Assembly: GCA_024635655.1 (NCBI GenBank)
Contig: JAGXIL010000046.1
Span: forward strand, 1 to 61,662
Direction of reading: 5' to 3'
Source of the DNA: Gillisia sp.
Lineage (GTDB): Bacteria > Bacteroidota > Bacteroidia > Flavobacteriales > Flavobacteriaceae
Length of the DNA stretch: 61,662 nt
The first letter of the stretch is position 1. Each line of letters starts with the position of its first letter. Below the pieces are notes generated by a model that saw only the letters and a list, made by a program, of their open reading frames with translations, was not told the DNA's origin and did no database searches. Positions 16,025 through 25,113 of this stretch are shown piece after piece. Both the position numbers and the translations under genes were made by a program.

Positions 16025-18247
16025 TTACTTTTTGCTGATAAAAATTAATGCCGATTCTGTTCTTTCAGCAAGTATATGGGTAAGGTGGCCAAATGCTTTC
16101 TCGTGCTTCCCGGCTTTTCCCAATCCCATGATCACCAAATCATGCCCGGATGCCTGTTGAATGAGTTCTGATTCCACATCATTATTTGGCACAATGAGCA
16201 CCTCTGTCTTTCCGGGAATAATGCGTCCGGCAAAACGGGAAAGGTTCACATAATTCTTTTGAAGAGTTTCCCGGTTAGTGTTCAAAGGCAGAATTTGCAG
16301 AAATGTGATCTGGGGCTTTGAAGCACGCCACAGGCTGGCAGCAACCCTTGCCCTGAGCGGATCGTGACTTTCAAAACCGGCTACCGGGATCAGGATCCTT
16401 CGGGCTTCAGTAATTTTCCATCCGCTGTGTGGCTGCCGGAATACCACCACATCTGCCTTCACATGTTTCACCAGTTTTTCAAGGTTCCGGCTCGTTTGAA
16501 AATCATTCAGATCACTTAAGCCCAACAATAAACTCCGGCAATTATGGACTTTGACCACCCGTTCGATCTCTTCCCAGGGATGGTCGGCAATTGTTGTGAG
16601 GGTATCAGGACGCAATCCTGCTTCAAAGGAAGCTTTCAATGCATACTGTATTACCTCCCTGTTTAATATGAGCCGTTTCTCAAGATCCTCCTTTTGGGTA
16701 CTTGGAACAATGATAGAGTGTAATAAAACCCGCCCAACAACCGGAGGGGCCAGTGCATTTGCCACAAAAACCATGGATTCCGCATTTGCAGGGTTTGAAA
16801 TAGGTAGCAGGACCAGAGGACTTAATCCTCTCAATCTGTAAAGGTCAGGATCCAGGGCTTGTTCAGAGGCTTCAATCGCCTGTGCCTTCTTTACAAAAAA
16901 AGATACAAAGAGCACCGATCCTATGAGGAGCCATAACAGTGCGATGAACCCTGCAGCCGGTACCACAATGGCCTGAAATATTGCCAGGCCAATACAAGCG
17001 GTCATTCCCACTATTGGAAGGGCAGGAAAAAAAGGTGCTCTAAAGGTTTTACTCTCTTTGTACCCGCGATTTCGCATTAAGATCATAATGAGATGTGCCA
17101 GTGCAAAAGTGATCAGAAAGATCAAACTGGAAGCCGCACCCGCCGCCGCTACATCCGGCAGGATCAAAACCAGCAATGCTACAATCGCACAGGTGACACA
17201 TATCGACGTTACCGGGGTGCCCAATTTCTTATCAATATTTGACAGGTGATGATTTAAGGTTCGGTCTTTTGCCATTCGAAGTGAGATTCGCGAAGCTGCA
17301 AAGAGGTTTGCCTGTAGAGCAGATAGCATTGAAAATATCCCAGCCACCAAAACAAGCCAGAAGCCAAATGCTCCCAGATAATTTTGCGCAGCAACTGCCA
17401 AAACGGTTTCAGGATTTTCCCTGCTAAGCTCTGTTATGGAATCCCCCGGCAGCACGCCAATTGTCGACATTAAAAAAAGCAAGGGTATGTAAATTGCAAG
17501 TCCTACTGCAAGGGTGCCCATCATTGCTTTAGGGATGTTTTTTTCCGGATTCTTAATTTCACCTGCGGCAGATCCTATCAAATCAAATCCCTGCAGGGCG
17601 ATAAACGTATAACCCATGGCCGCTACCAATCCGCTGAATCCCCCGGAAAAAAACGGTTCAAGGCTCTGTGTAATGTGCGTGAACGGCGTTTGCACGAAAA
17701 CAGCGAGTCCGCCGGCAATAAGTATGGCGAACACAGCAAGTTTACCGATATTTATAACTGCTCCCCCATCCCCGGTACCCCTTGAAAGGCTATATGCGAA
17801 GTAGCCTATGGCAGCGAGAGCCAGCAAAACCGGCAGCATTGGAGATTCCGGCACTAAGTTAAACCCGACTGCCGGAATCTGCTGAAGTGCGAAAATGGCA
17901 AAGGCCCCGAATCCCAGTGCGTACAGAACTGCCGCTACCAGCGAAGCAAACCAAACAATCCACCCCACCCCAAACGCCACCTGCAGCGATAGCGCTTTTT
18001 TTGCATAGGTATAGGTGCCTCCCGACTGCGGATTTGCCGAAGCCATTTCGGCAAAACTTAGCGCGGTAATAAAGGCGATCAAACCATTAAGAGCAAAAGC
18101 CAGTATTGCTGAAGGCCCGCTTACTGCAAAGGCAACCCCGGCCAGGGCCAATATTCCGCCCCCAATCATCGCACCCACGCCAATACCTAATGCCCCAAAA
18201 AATCCGATTGTGCGTGTGGTTACTGAATGGGATGGATTTGAACTCAT
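16025..18247 (-). CDS. APC family amino acid/polyamine permease fused to tandem UspA domains
   Basis: A 740-residue inner-membrane protein. Residues 1-470 form a 12-helix APC transporter starting with GFFGALGIGVGAMIGGGIL, the unwound substrate-binding helix 1. Residues about 475-620 and 625-740 are two universal-stress-like domains; the second has RRILIPVAG at its start and DLVIMGLGKAGKHEK near its end, similar to the nucleotide-binding GxG loop of UspA. Such fusions are found in bacteria and archaea and the Usp part is thought to regulate transport. GC content is higher than in the neighbours, and the gene is transcribed alone. Confidence 0.88.
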   Translation of the reverse strand: MSSNPSHSVTTRTIGFFGALGIGVGAMIGGGILALAGVAFAVSGPSAILAFALNGLIAFITALSFAEMASANPQSGGTYTYAKKALSLQVAFGVGWIVWFASLVAAVLYALGFGAFAIFALQQIPAVGFNLVPESPMLPVLLALAAIGYFAYSLSRGTGDGGAVINIGKLAVFAILIAGGLAVFVQTPFTHITQSLEPFFSGGFSGLVAAMGYTFIALQGFDLIGSAAGEIKNPEKNIPKAMMGTLAVGLAIYIPLLFLMSTIGVLPGDSITELSRENPETVLAVAAQNYLGAFGFWLVLVAGIFSMLSALQANLFAASRISLRMAKDRTLNHHLSNIDKKLGTPVTSICVTCAIVALLVLILPDVAAAGAASSLIFLITFALAHLIMILMRNRGYKESKTFRAPFFPALPIVGMTACIGLAIFQAIVVPAAGFIALLWLLIGSVLFVSFFVKKAQAIEASEQALDPDLYRLRGLSPLVLLPISNPANAESMVFVANALAPPVVGRVLLHSIIVPSTQKEDLEKRLILNREVIQYALKASFEAGLRPDTLTTIADHPWEEIERVVKVHNCRSLLLGLSDLNDFQTSRNLEKLVKHVKADVVVFRQPHSGWKITEARRILIPVAGFESHDPLRARVAASLWRASKPQITFLQILPLNTNRETLQKNYVNLSRFAGRIIPGKTEVLIVPNNDVESELIQQASGHDLVIMGLGKAGKHEKAFGHLTHILAERTESALIFISKK

Positions 18248-18596
18248 GTTATATATAAAATTTTAAAAAAATAAGGTTTAGAGATATATCTCAGGATAAA
18301 TTTAAATTAAAACTTGAAGCGAAATACTGAAATGGGAGATTACTATATCAATCCGCTGATTGCCGAAGCTTTATTGGAATATGAAAAATAGATTAACCTT
18401 GAATTTTACCTATTCCATTTCGGAAAGCAAAATAGTTCTTCTTAAAAAAAAATATGCAGCAGGTGAAATAAATAAACATTATTTGTAACTTAAATCATAT
18501 GTCCTTTTAGCTACCTGAAATTACAATAGCTTAATTAGCGTTCTTCAGTAAACCCTGGGAAAACTTTTAAAATCCGTTTCAAGAGTCAATAATTAA
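18248..18596. other. Divergent intergenic region, 349 bp
   Basis: This region separates the minus-strand permease from the plus-strand DUF2256/photolyase pair, so it must hold promoters in both directions, but none matches the consensus clearly. A 19-codon frame ATG 18332 to TAG 18391 is present (MGDYYINPLIAEALLEYEK); it may be a gene remnant and is not called as a gene. Confidence 0.4.
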
Positions 18597-18731
18597 ATGA
18601 AAAAAAGTGAACTGCCACAAAAAATTTGTTTTGTTTGTAAGCTACCTTTTAGCTGGCGGAAGAAGTGGGAAAACAATTGGGAAGAGGTAAAGTATTGCAG
18701 CGAAAAATGCAGAAGAAATAAATTTTCATAG
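18597..18731 (+). CDS. DUF2256 small zinc-ribbon-like protein
   Basis: A 44-residue protein. Two cysteine pairs, CFVC at residues 11-14 and CSEKC at 34-38, with the tryptophans of [10 protein letters not shown] between them, match DUF2256, a short family thought to bind zinc. It ends one base before the photolyase/cryptochrome start, so both are read from one message; DUF2256 genes are known neighbours or fused parts of photolyase-family genes. It is too short for usual gene finders. The function is unknown; a role in loading or folding the photolyase is only a guess. Confidence 0.85.
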   Translation: MKKSELPQKICFVCKLPFSWRKKWENNWEEVKYCSEKCRRNKFS

Positions 18732-18732
18732 G

Positions 18733-20214
18733 ATGAAATCCATAAATCTTATATTTCCAAATCAGTTATTTCAGTTGAATCCTCTGTTTTCCATTGAAGG
18801 TCCTTTTTATCTAGTAGAAGAGATTTTATTCTTTAAGCAGTTTGATTTTCATAAACAAAAAATAGCCTTTCATAGAGCAACTATGAAGTTTTACGAAAAC
18901 TACCTGCTGGAAAAAGGCTTTACCGTAAAGTATATAGATTCCAGCGAACCTGAATCTGACCTAAGGCTACTCATTCCTCAATTGCACGAATTAGGAGTGG
19001 AATCTATAGCCCTTGTCGATCCTGTTGATGATTGGCTCTTAAGAAGATTAAGTGCCGGTTGCCAGAAGTTCAAGATCGATGTAAAGATATTGGAAACTCC
19101 TATGTTCCTGAATTCCCAAAAGGACCTGGGTCAATTTTTTAATCCTAAAAAAAAGAAGTTTTTTCAAACGGAATTTTACAAGAAGGAACGAGTAAATAAA
19201 AGGATCTTAATTGACAGTTCGGGAGGTCCGTTAGGTGGCAAATGGTCTTTTGACGAAGAAAATCGGAAAAAGTATCCGAAAAGAAAACCCGTGGTTGAAG
19301 TTGAATTTCCCCCGGAAAACGAATACGTCCAAGAGGCAAAGGCATATACCGTTCAATATTTTAACGAAAATATCGGATCGCTAAGCGATACGATGAACTA
19401 TCCCACCACTTACAAGGAAAGTGAACAATGGCTGAATCAATTTCTTATAACCAGAATGGTTGAATTTGGAGATTATGAAGATGCCATAGTGCATAAAGAA
19501 ATGCTGCTAAACCACAGCATGCTTACACCTATGCTAAACGTGGGGTTACTTACACCGAAGCAAATTATTGATCAAACTTTGGATTACAGCCTCGCCAATA
19601 ATATTCCCATAAATTCCCTGGAAGGCTTTGTCAGGCAAATTGTTGGCTGGCGGGAGTTTATAAGAGGGGTCTATGTCACAAAAGGAAGGGAAGAACGCAC
19701 CAAAAATTTTTGGGGGTTCACGAGAAAGATCCCAAAGAGTTTTTATGATGGCACTACCGGAATTATCCCTGTGGATGAAACCATTAAAAAGGTATTGCAA
19801 ACGGGATATTGTCACCATATTGAGAGATTGATGGTGCTGGGTAACTTCATGTTACTTTGTGAATTTGATCCCGACGAGGTGTACCGTTGGTTTATGGAAC
19901 TATTCATAGATGCCTATGACTGGGTTATGGTGCCTAATGTATATGGCATGAGCCAGTTTGCAGATGGAGGTATGATGTCAACTAAGCCCTATTTGAGTGG
20001 CAGTAATTATCTAATGAAAATGAGTGACTATCCCAAAGGTGACTGGCAGGAAACCTGGGATGCATTATTTTGGCGGTTTATGGACGATCACCGTGCTTTT
20101 TTCCTTAGAAATTCAAGGTTAAATATGCTAATTAAGAACTATGACAGATGGGGGGACAGCAAAAAGCAAACAATACATCAAAGGGCAAATGACTACCTTT
20201 TGAGCTTAAGTTAA
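18733..20214 (+). CDS. Cryptochrome/photolyase-related protein (FeS-BCP family) without cluster cysteines
   Basis: A 493-residue protein of the prokaryotic (6-4) photolyase/CryB family. The N-terminal alpha/beta antenna domain is residues 1-130, followed by the helical FAD domain with VGWREFIRGVY, HHIERLMVLGNFML and NVYGMSQFADGGMMSTKPY, all hallmark motifs. Family members such as PhrB hold a [4Fe-4S] cluster with four cysteines: one before the HHIERLM helix and three in a loop after KPY. Here the first site reads IPVDE, and the loop after KPY reads SDYPKGDW (431-438) then straight into WDALFW, shortened and with no cysteine at all. FAD repair or light sensing is likely; cluster binding is not. 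Confidence 0.85.
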   Translation: MKSINLIFPNQLFQLNPLFSIEGPFYLVEEILFFKQFDFHKQKIAFHRATMKFYENYLLEKGFTVKYIDSSEPESDLRLLIPQLHELGVESIALVDPVDDWLLRRLSAGCQKFKIDVKILETPMFLNSQKDLGQFFNPKKKKFFQTEFYKKERVNKRILIDSSGGPLGGKWSFDEENRKKYPKRKPVVEVEFPPENEYVQEAKAYTVQYFNENIGSLSDTMNYPTTYKESEQWLNQFLITRMVEFGDYEDAIVHKEMLLNHSMLTPMLNVGLLTPKQIIDQTLDYSLANNIPINSLEGFVRQIVGWREFIRGVYVTKGREERTKNFWGFTRKIPKSFYDGTTGIIPVDETIKKVLQTGYCHHIERLMVLGNFMLLCEFDPDEVYRWFMELFIDAYDWVMVPNVYGMSQFADGGMMSTKPYLSGSNYLMKMSDYPKGDWQETWDALFWRFMDDHRAFFLRNSRLNMLIKNYDRWGDSKKQTIHQRANDYLLSLS

Positions 20215-20348
20215 ACCATTCATTAAGGTTATGCTCAAGTGGATATGCCGAAATTTGATATAAGGAAACTATAGCAAAAAAGATCCCTTGTATGGTAACT
20301 ACTATATGGGAGCCCGGCTGACATTAAAGAAGTGTAACTAACCCCCTT

Positions 20349-20693
20349 TTAGCACCCACCATCTTTACATGGATCATGGCCCCAGTTCATCAATGAATAT
20401 CTCCATGGGGATTCTTCTATATCTGAAGAGGGGCCTTGAGCAGTGTGACGACTTACATAACTGTTAACCTTTTGCATATGATCAAAATCGGCTTGAGTTA
20501 ATTCGTCCTTATTTTTGTTTTTTATAGCAATAATTTTTTTTCCGGATTTGTGACCGATCGCCTCCCCGTCCCCGCTGTTCTGGCCTACAGATTTAGATTT
20601 TTCTGTTTTTAACCATTCCTCCAGCTCTTTTGGAGCCATATTTACATTTGCCTTAAATTCCTTCCAAATTGTTTCTTGCTTTTTTTTATCCAT
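20349..20693 (-). CDS. DUF3140 family protein
   Basis: A 114-residue soluble, charged protein. The start is set at 20693 (MDKKKQETIWKEFKANVNM); a longer frame begins inside the preceding gene and is unlikely. It has the features of DUF3140: an N-terminal helix with NMAPKELEEWLKT, a middle with SVGQNSGDGEAIGHKSG, and a C-terminal HMQKVNSYVSRHTAQGP. Families of this type occur with DUF2945 genes in stress-linked clusters. It follows the DUF2945 gene by 4 bp, so they share a transcript. Confidence 0.8.
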   Translation of the reverse strand: MDKKKQETIWKEFKANVNMAPKELEEWLKTEKSKSVGQNSGDGEAIGHKSGKKIIAIKNKNKDELTQADFDHMQKVNSYVSRHTAQGPSSDIEESPWRYSLMNWGHDPCKDGGC

Positions 20694-20697
20694 AGTT

Positions 20698-20910
20698 TTA
20701 TTTTTTTTCAACCTCACTTTCCAATTTAAGTACGTGGTCCCCATCCTCCTGCTTTATATACAGGGCTTTGTCATCTTTTGAGCCGTTACGGGTTACTTCC
20801 GATCCTTTAATTTTACGGGTGGTGGATTCAGTATAGGTCTTTTCTACTTCACCATCCGCGTAACCCTTTCCCCATTTCCATTTCACTTTGTCTCCTTTGT
20901 TAATAGCCAT
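20698..20910 (-). CDS. DUF2945 (HVA1/Tudor-like) small protein
   Basis: A 70-residue beta-rich protein, MAINKGDKVKWKWGKGYAD at the N-terminus, with the KGDKVxWxxG start and the ESEVEKK end typical of the DUF2945 'hypervirulence associated' Tudor-like domain. The family is small and uncharacterised in bacteria, though linked to stress tolerance by context. It lies between GAPDH (33 bp upstream in transcription order) and DUF3140 (4 bp downstream), suggesting one operon of three genes. Confidence 0.8.
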   Translation of the reverse strand: MAINKGDKVKWKWGKGYADGEVEKTYTESTTRKIKGSEVTRNGSKDDKALYIKQEDGDHVLKLESEVEKK

Positions 20911-20943
20911 AATATATTCGTTTTAATTAATAGATTTCATAAT

Positions 20944-21939
20944 TTATATTTTGTTCGCCAGCTGTACCCCTACTTTTACCATCTGGTTCACATAACCCCA
21001 TTCATTGTCATACCAGCTCATAACCTTCACCAGATTACCATCAACCACCATGGTCATTTCCAAATCTACAATTGAACCCCGGGAGTCTTTAATAATATCT
21101 GATGAGACGAGATCTTCTTCGGAAGCTCCTACAATACCTTTGTATCGTCCTTCTGCTTCTTCTTTAAAAAGTTTATTAATTTCTTCTACAGAAGTATTTT
21201 TTTTAGTGATCACGGTAATATCTGCTATTGATCCTGCAGGCACAGGCCCTCTAATTGCAACCCCGTCAAAAATACCCTCCATTTCCGTGAGTACTTTTGC
21301 AGTGGCTTTGGCAGCTCCTGTGCTGGTAGGAACAAAATTAACAGCGGCGGCTCTCCCCCTTCTTCGTTTTTTATGGGCGGTATCAACCAGCTCCTGGGAA
21401 GAAGTATAAGCGTGCACCGTGGTCAATATTGCCTTTTCAATTCCAATCCTGCGGTTAAGGATCTCTATTACGGGAGCAATGCAATTAGTAGTACAACTTG
21501 CCGTTGAGATGAGTTTATCCCCGGCTTTCGGTTCATTAATTCCCGGGATGATAAATGTAACCCCTTCTCCTTTTGCGGGAGCAGATAGAATTACATGTGC
21601 CGCCCCTGCATCCAAATGCTTCTGCATATCTTCTTTTTCAGTAAATAAACCTGAACACTCAAAGACGATATCTATATTATTATCTTTCCAGGGAAGTTGG
21701 CCCGGATCCTTTTCCTGAAATTTCCTGATGGTTTTCCCATCCACACTTATTTCATTTTCCTTATATCCCAGTTTTTTATCATAGTGTCCATAAACTGAAT
21801 CGTATTTCAGTAAATAGACGATTTCTTCTGATGGAATAAGATCATTGACAGCAACAAGCTCCAGATCTGGTGATTCAATTAAAACTTTCATTGTGGCTCT
21901 GCCTATTCTCCCAAGACCATTGATCGCAACTCTCTTCAT
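20944..21939 (-). CDS. gapA: Type I glyceraldehyde-3-phosphate dehydrogenase
   Basis: A 331-residue glycolytic enzyme that turns glyceraldehyde-3-phosphate into 1,3-bisphosphoglycerate. MKRVAINGLGRIGR at the start holds the NAD-binding loop; the Asp in VAVNDL fits NAD over NADP. The catalytic cysteine sits in SCTTNCIAP, and the family C-terminal WYDNEWGYVNQM is complete. The start at 21939 is preferred to one 12 bases upstream because the protein family begins there. Candidate -7 boxes lie upstream at 22035-22042 and 22048-22055 (complement of TAGTTTTG and TAATTTTG). It is likely a second GAPDH paralogue, as it stands with DUF2945/DUF3140 rather than with other glycolysis genes. Confidence 0.95.
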   Translation of the reverse strand: MKRVAINGLGRIGRATMKVLIESPDLELVAVNDLIPSEEIVYLLKYDSVYGHYDKKLGYKENEISVDGKTIRKFQEKDPGQLPWKDNNIDIVFECSGLFTEKEDMQKHLDAGAAHVILSAPAKGEGVTFIIPGINEPKAGDKLISTASCTTNCIAPVIEILNRRIGIEKAILTTVHAYTSSQELVDTAHKKRRRGRAAAVNFVPTSTGAAKATAKVLTEMEGIFDGVAIRGPVPAGSIADITVITKKNTSVEEINKLFKEEAEGRYKGIVGASEEDLVSSDIIKDSRGSIVDLEMTMVVDGNLVKVMSWYDNEWGYVNQMVKVGVQLANKI

Positions 21940-22263
21940 ATGGCATATCAATTTTTATTAACAAAAGACTGGTATTTAATTATTTAACTCTCCTTTAATT
22001 TCATCAAAAGATTTGATTTTTACAGAGTATTTAACAAAACTATAGAACAAAATTAGCTGTTTTCTGAAGACAGAAAACTATAACTACTAATCTTCAGGAA
22101 AAACCGAAACGACCAAATTACTAGCTATTTATGGCATTTTTAAAAATCAGATTATCTTCTAAACCTTTATTCAGCTTTTAGACAGGAGGTAATATTCCCG
22201 GAACAAGGGAACAGAAAAAGATGATCAAATTAAAGAGAAAAACTTATTAGTACAGAAATAAAA
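21940..22263. other. 324-bp gap between gapA and mlaD-like genes
   Basis: No gene is visible. It holds the upstream region of gapA with two candidate Bacteroidota -7 boxes on the minus strand. A short inverted repeat (TTCCC/GGGAA) near 22190-22210 may be part of the terminator of the lipid-transport operon. Confidence 0.4.
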
Positions 22264-23265
22264 TCATTCCTTGCCCGTTTTATTTTCTTGAGCCTCGAGT
22301 AATCGCTGCCGTTCAAGTTTTCGGAAATACCCCCTGAATAAAAAGCTGTGCTTAATAGCTTCCATCACATCGTTAAAATTTTCACCGGCAGCTTCCATAT
22401 TTTGAATGGTGGAGTTTAGATCTTTTACCAAAGTGGTATCCTGTGTTAGATAATTTAAAGCACCTTCCCCGTCTTTTAAATCTCTTGAAAATTCATTGAG
22501 ATTTGTTGTAATGCTGCTCAATTCTTTCGATGATGCTTCCAGGTTGTCAATAATACCTGTAATTTTTTGCGCAGAAGCAGTATCCTTTAATAACACTCCC
22601 ATCATACTTTCATCGAGGTCAACCTCAGCGATAAGGGCATTGAACCGGCTGATCGTACTAAAGGCCGCCCTGCTGGAATTTTCAAGATTTGCCATACTTT
22701 GTTTCAGGTCATTTGCCATTTCCCTGTCCTTTAATAATTCTCCCAGGACCCCTTCTCCCTCTATAATAGCATTTGTGATCTTCAGGAGATCTTCCGTAAG
22801 CTGGGCGGCATTTTGATTGGTTGTGCTAAGGGTAGACAACATTTCTGTTGTTGATGTACTGTTTAAAGTCTGTATGGTATCCCCGGATTTAACAGGCACA
22901 ACCCGGCCATCCTCCCCGGGAAGGATATCCACGATCATACTGCCAACCAATCCATCTGAATTGACCGCTGCAATTGAATTTTTCCTTATTAGCCTGAAGG
23001 TTTCTGAATCTATGGACATGTCAACAAGTATAGCGGTATCACTAATAATTTCAATACCGGAAACCGTTCCCACAGTCACCCCTGCAAATCTTACATTATT
23101 GCCTGTTTGAAGTCCGCTAACCTGACTGAATACAGCCTTAAGTTCCCTGTTATTTCCGAAAATATTTTCTTCATTACCTATAAAGTATATTGCCAGGGTA
23201 AAAAGGATGACTCCTACAACTACGAAGACGCCGAGGAGCAGGTTTTTATTTTGGTTCTTTTTCAT
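22264..23265 (-). CDS. MlaD-like MCE domain substrate-binding protein
   Basis: A 333-residue protein with one N-terminal membrane helix (residues about 9-29) and a single MCE domain at about 35-120, including AVFSQVSGLQTGNNVRFAGV. The rest is helical and coiled-coil in the periplasm. The start at 23265 is chosen because the helix begins directly after it; a longer frame overlaps the ATPase gene. MCE proteins form a hexameric ring that passes lipids between membranes; with the permease and ATPase upstream this completes an Mla-type ABC lipid transporter. It starts 7 bp after the ATPase stop. Confidence 0.88.
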   Translation of the reverse strand: MKKNQNKNLLLGVFVVVGVILFTLAIYFIGNEENIFGNNRELKAVFSQVSGLQTGNNVRFAGVTVGTVSGIEIISDTAILVDMSIDSETFRLIRKNSIAAVNSDGLVGSMIVDILPGEDGRVVPVKSGDTIQTLNSTSTTEMLSTLSTTNQNAAQLTEDLLKITNAIIEGEGVLGELLKDREMANDLKQSMANLENSSRAAFSTISRFNALIAEVDLDESMMGVLLKDTASAQKITGIIDNLEASSKELSSITTNLNEFSRDLKDGEGALNYLTQDTTLVKDLNSTIQNMEAAGENFNDVMEAIKHSFLFRGYFRKLERQRLLEAQENKTGKE

Positions 23266-23272
23266 GTTAATT

Positions 23273-24037
23273 TCATTTAAAAAACATATTGGCTTTTGGA
23301 TCTTCAGAGGAAGAAAGCTCCTCAAAAGTCCCTTCAACATAATTTTGACCGTCCAGAAGCAGGATGATCCTGTCAGCAAATCGTCTTACACAATCCACGT
23401 CGTGAGTGATTATAAGAGATGAGGCCTTAAATTTTTTCTGAACTTCATTCATTAAATTAACAATCTCTTTAGCTGTTATGGGGTCCAGGCCTGTAGTTGG
23501 TTCATCATAGAAAATTATCTTTGGTTCCAGGATCAATGCTCTGGCCAAAGCCACTCTTCGCGCCATTCCTCCTGAAAGTTCTGCGGGCATAAGGTCAATT
23601 GCTTTTTCAAGATCAACATGTTCCAGGGCTTCCTGTACCATTTTATCGGTTTTATCCGGGTTAAATTTTTCGGTGTGGCGCCTTAATGGAAACTCCAGGT
23701 TTTCCCGCACTGTCATAGAATCATATAAGGCACTGCCCTGAAACAAAAATCCTATATCTGCACGCAGATCATCCATCATGTTTTGATCAAGACCTGATAT
23801 ATCCTTTCCCAATACTTCTATCCTGCCATTATCGGGTTCAATAAGTCCTACCACGCATTTTATAAGAACAGATTTTCCGGAACCTGACCGGCCCATTACC
23901 GCCAATTTTTCCCCTTTAAACAATTTAAGGTTAAAACCCTTTAAAACTTTTTTTTCACCAAAACCCAATTGCAGGTCTTCTATTTCAAGTACGACGTTTG
24001 TATCATTTTGAGTATTTTTTTCTTTAGTTGATCCCAT
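23273..24037 (-). CDS. MlaF-like ABC transporter ATP-binding protein
   Basis: A 254-residue ATPase. Walker A is GRSGSGKSVLIK at about residues 50-61; the ABC signature is LSGGMARR; Walker B is IIFYDEPTTGLDP. LSGGMARR with a methionine is typical of the Mla/TTG2 lipid-transport ATPases rather than general importers. It overlaps the permease gene upstream by 14 bp and is followed by the MCE gene after 7 bp. It powers lipid movement across the envelope from the cytoplasmic side. Confidence 0.92.
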   Translation of the reverse strand: MGSTKEKNTQNDTNVVLEIEDLQLGFGEKKVLKGFNLKLFKGEKLAVMGRSGSGKSVLIKCVVGLIEPDNGRIEVLGKDISGLDQNMMDDLRADIGFLFQGSALYDSMTVRENLEFPLRRHTEKFNPDKTDKMVQEALEHVDLEKAIDLMPAELSGGMARRVALARALILEPKIIFYDEPTTGLDPITAKEIVNLMNEVQKKFKASSLIITHDVDCVRRFADRIILLLDGQNYVEGTFEELSSSEDPKANMFFK

Positions 24038-24809
24038 ATAAAATATCTGAAATTAAAACAGCTAAAAAATCCAGTACAAACAATAACATAGATGTATATA
24101 CCACTGCGGCATTGGAAGCTTTACCCACTCCCGAGGTTCCTTTTTCACTGTTCATTCCCTTATAACACCCCACCAGCCCAATGGCAAATCCGAAAAAGAA
24201 AGTTTTGACAGTGGCCGGTAGAAGATCGCTAAACTGTAAGGCATCAAAAACCAGGTTAAAATACAATTGAAAAGAAATAGCTCCCTTAATATTTTCAACT
24301 ATAGCCGATCCCAGCAGGGCGATAGCATCTCCAAAGATCACCAGCAAAGGGATCATTAGCGTTGTAGCCATGATGCGGGTGACCACCAGAAATTTAAAAG
24401 GATTTGTCCCCGAAACTTCCATGGCGTCAATTTGTTCGGTCACTTTCATGGAACCAAGTTCTGCACCTATACCCGAACCTATACGCCCTGCACATATTAA
24501 AGCTATCATCACCGGGCCAATCTCCCTTACTATTGAAACACTAATCATGGAGGGAATCCAGGCTGCAGCTCCAAAATCTTCCAGGGTAGGGCGGGATTGC
24601 AGGGTAAAGACCAATCCCAGGATAAATCCCGTGACTCCTACCAGAAGCAGGGACCTGTTTCCCATATTATAGCACTGCCTTAAAAATTCCCGGAATTCCA
24701 TAGGAGGAGAAAATGCTTCCTTAAAAAAGCGTTGCGCAAAACGGGTCAATTCTCCTATTTCTATAAAAAAAGGCGATATTTTTTTATAAATGGAAAGTTT
24801 TTCCGCCAT
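24024..24809 (-). CDS. MlaE-like ABC transporter permease
   Basis: A 261-residue inner-membrane protein with five or six helices and the MlaE family signature: a stretch beginning IREIGPVMIALICAGRIG-type residues around 95-115 followed by GAELGSMKVTEQIDAMEVSG, the coupling helix region. It is the first gene of the mlaEFD-like operon (23.3-24.8 kb). The promoter must lie in the 304-bp divergent region upstream. Confidence 0.93.
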   Translation of the reverse strand: MAEKLSIYKKISPFFIEIGELTRFAQRFFKEAFSPPMEFREFLRQCYNMGNRSLLLVGVTGFILGLVFTLQSRPTLEDFGAAAWIPSMISVSIVREIGPVMIALICAGRIGSGIGAELGSMKVTEQIDAMEVSGTNPFKFLVVTRIMATTLMIPLLVIFGDAIALLGSAIVENIKGAISFQLYFNLVFDALQFSDLLPATVKTFFFGFAIGLVGCYKGMNSEKGTSGVGKASNAAVVYTSMLLFVLDFLAVLISDILYGIN

Positions 24810-25113
24810 GATCGCTAGTTTTCACTTAAATATAACTCGCTTTTTTGTAATTGTAAAGCATAATCATTTTGTTTACAGCTGATTAACCAATATTTTTTTT
24901 GTAAAATAATATGAAAAGCTTTTAAATTCAGGCAAAAAGTGGAATAATTGCAGAAGATGAACAAAGAGATTTCCTCAGCATTCAATAAGGTTCAAAATCC
25001 GTCTATCCTGCTCCCTGAACCAAATATGTTTTCTCAGTCAACAAAGAATTTTAGTATATTTCCCAAAGCTTATTCCTTATCCCGAGCACAAATATTTTAG
25101 ACCTTTAAATTCA
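24810..25113. other. Divergent intergenic region, 304 bp
   Basis: This AT-rich stretch separates the lipid-transport operon from the plus-strand membrane protein. A 47-codon frame, ATG 24957 to TAG 25100, is open but lacks any recognisable feature and is not called. No hairpin or consensus promoter stands out. Confidence 0.4.

Noticed and set aside
18332..18391. 19-codon frame before DUF2256
   Set aside because: Too short and with no recognised relative; could be a remnant but not supportable as a gene.
24957..25100. 47-codon frame in the gap before the DUF998-like gene
   Set aside because: No ribosome site, no family, no hydrophobic or charged pattern; likely chance.
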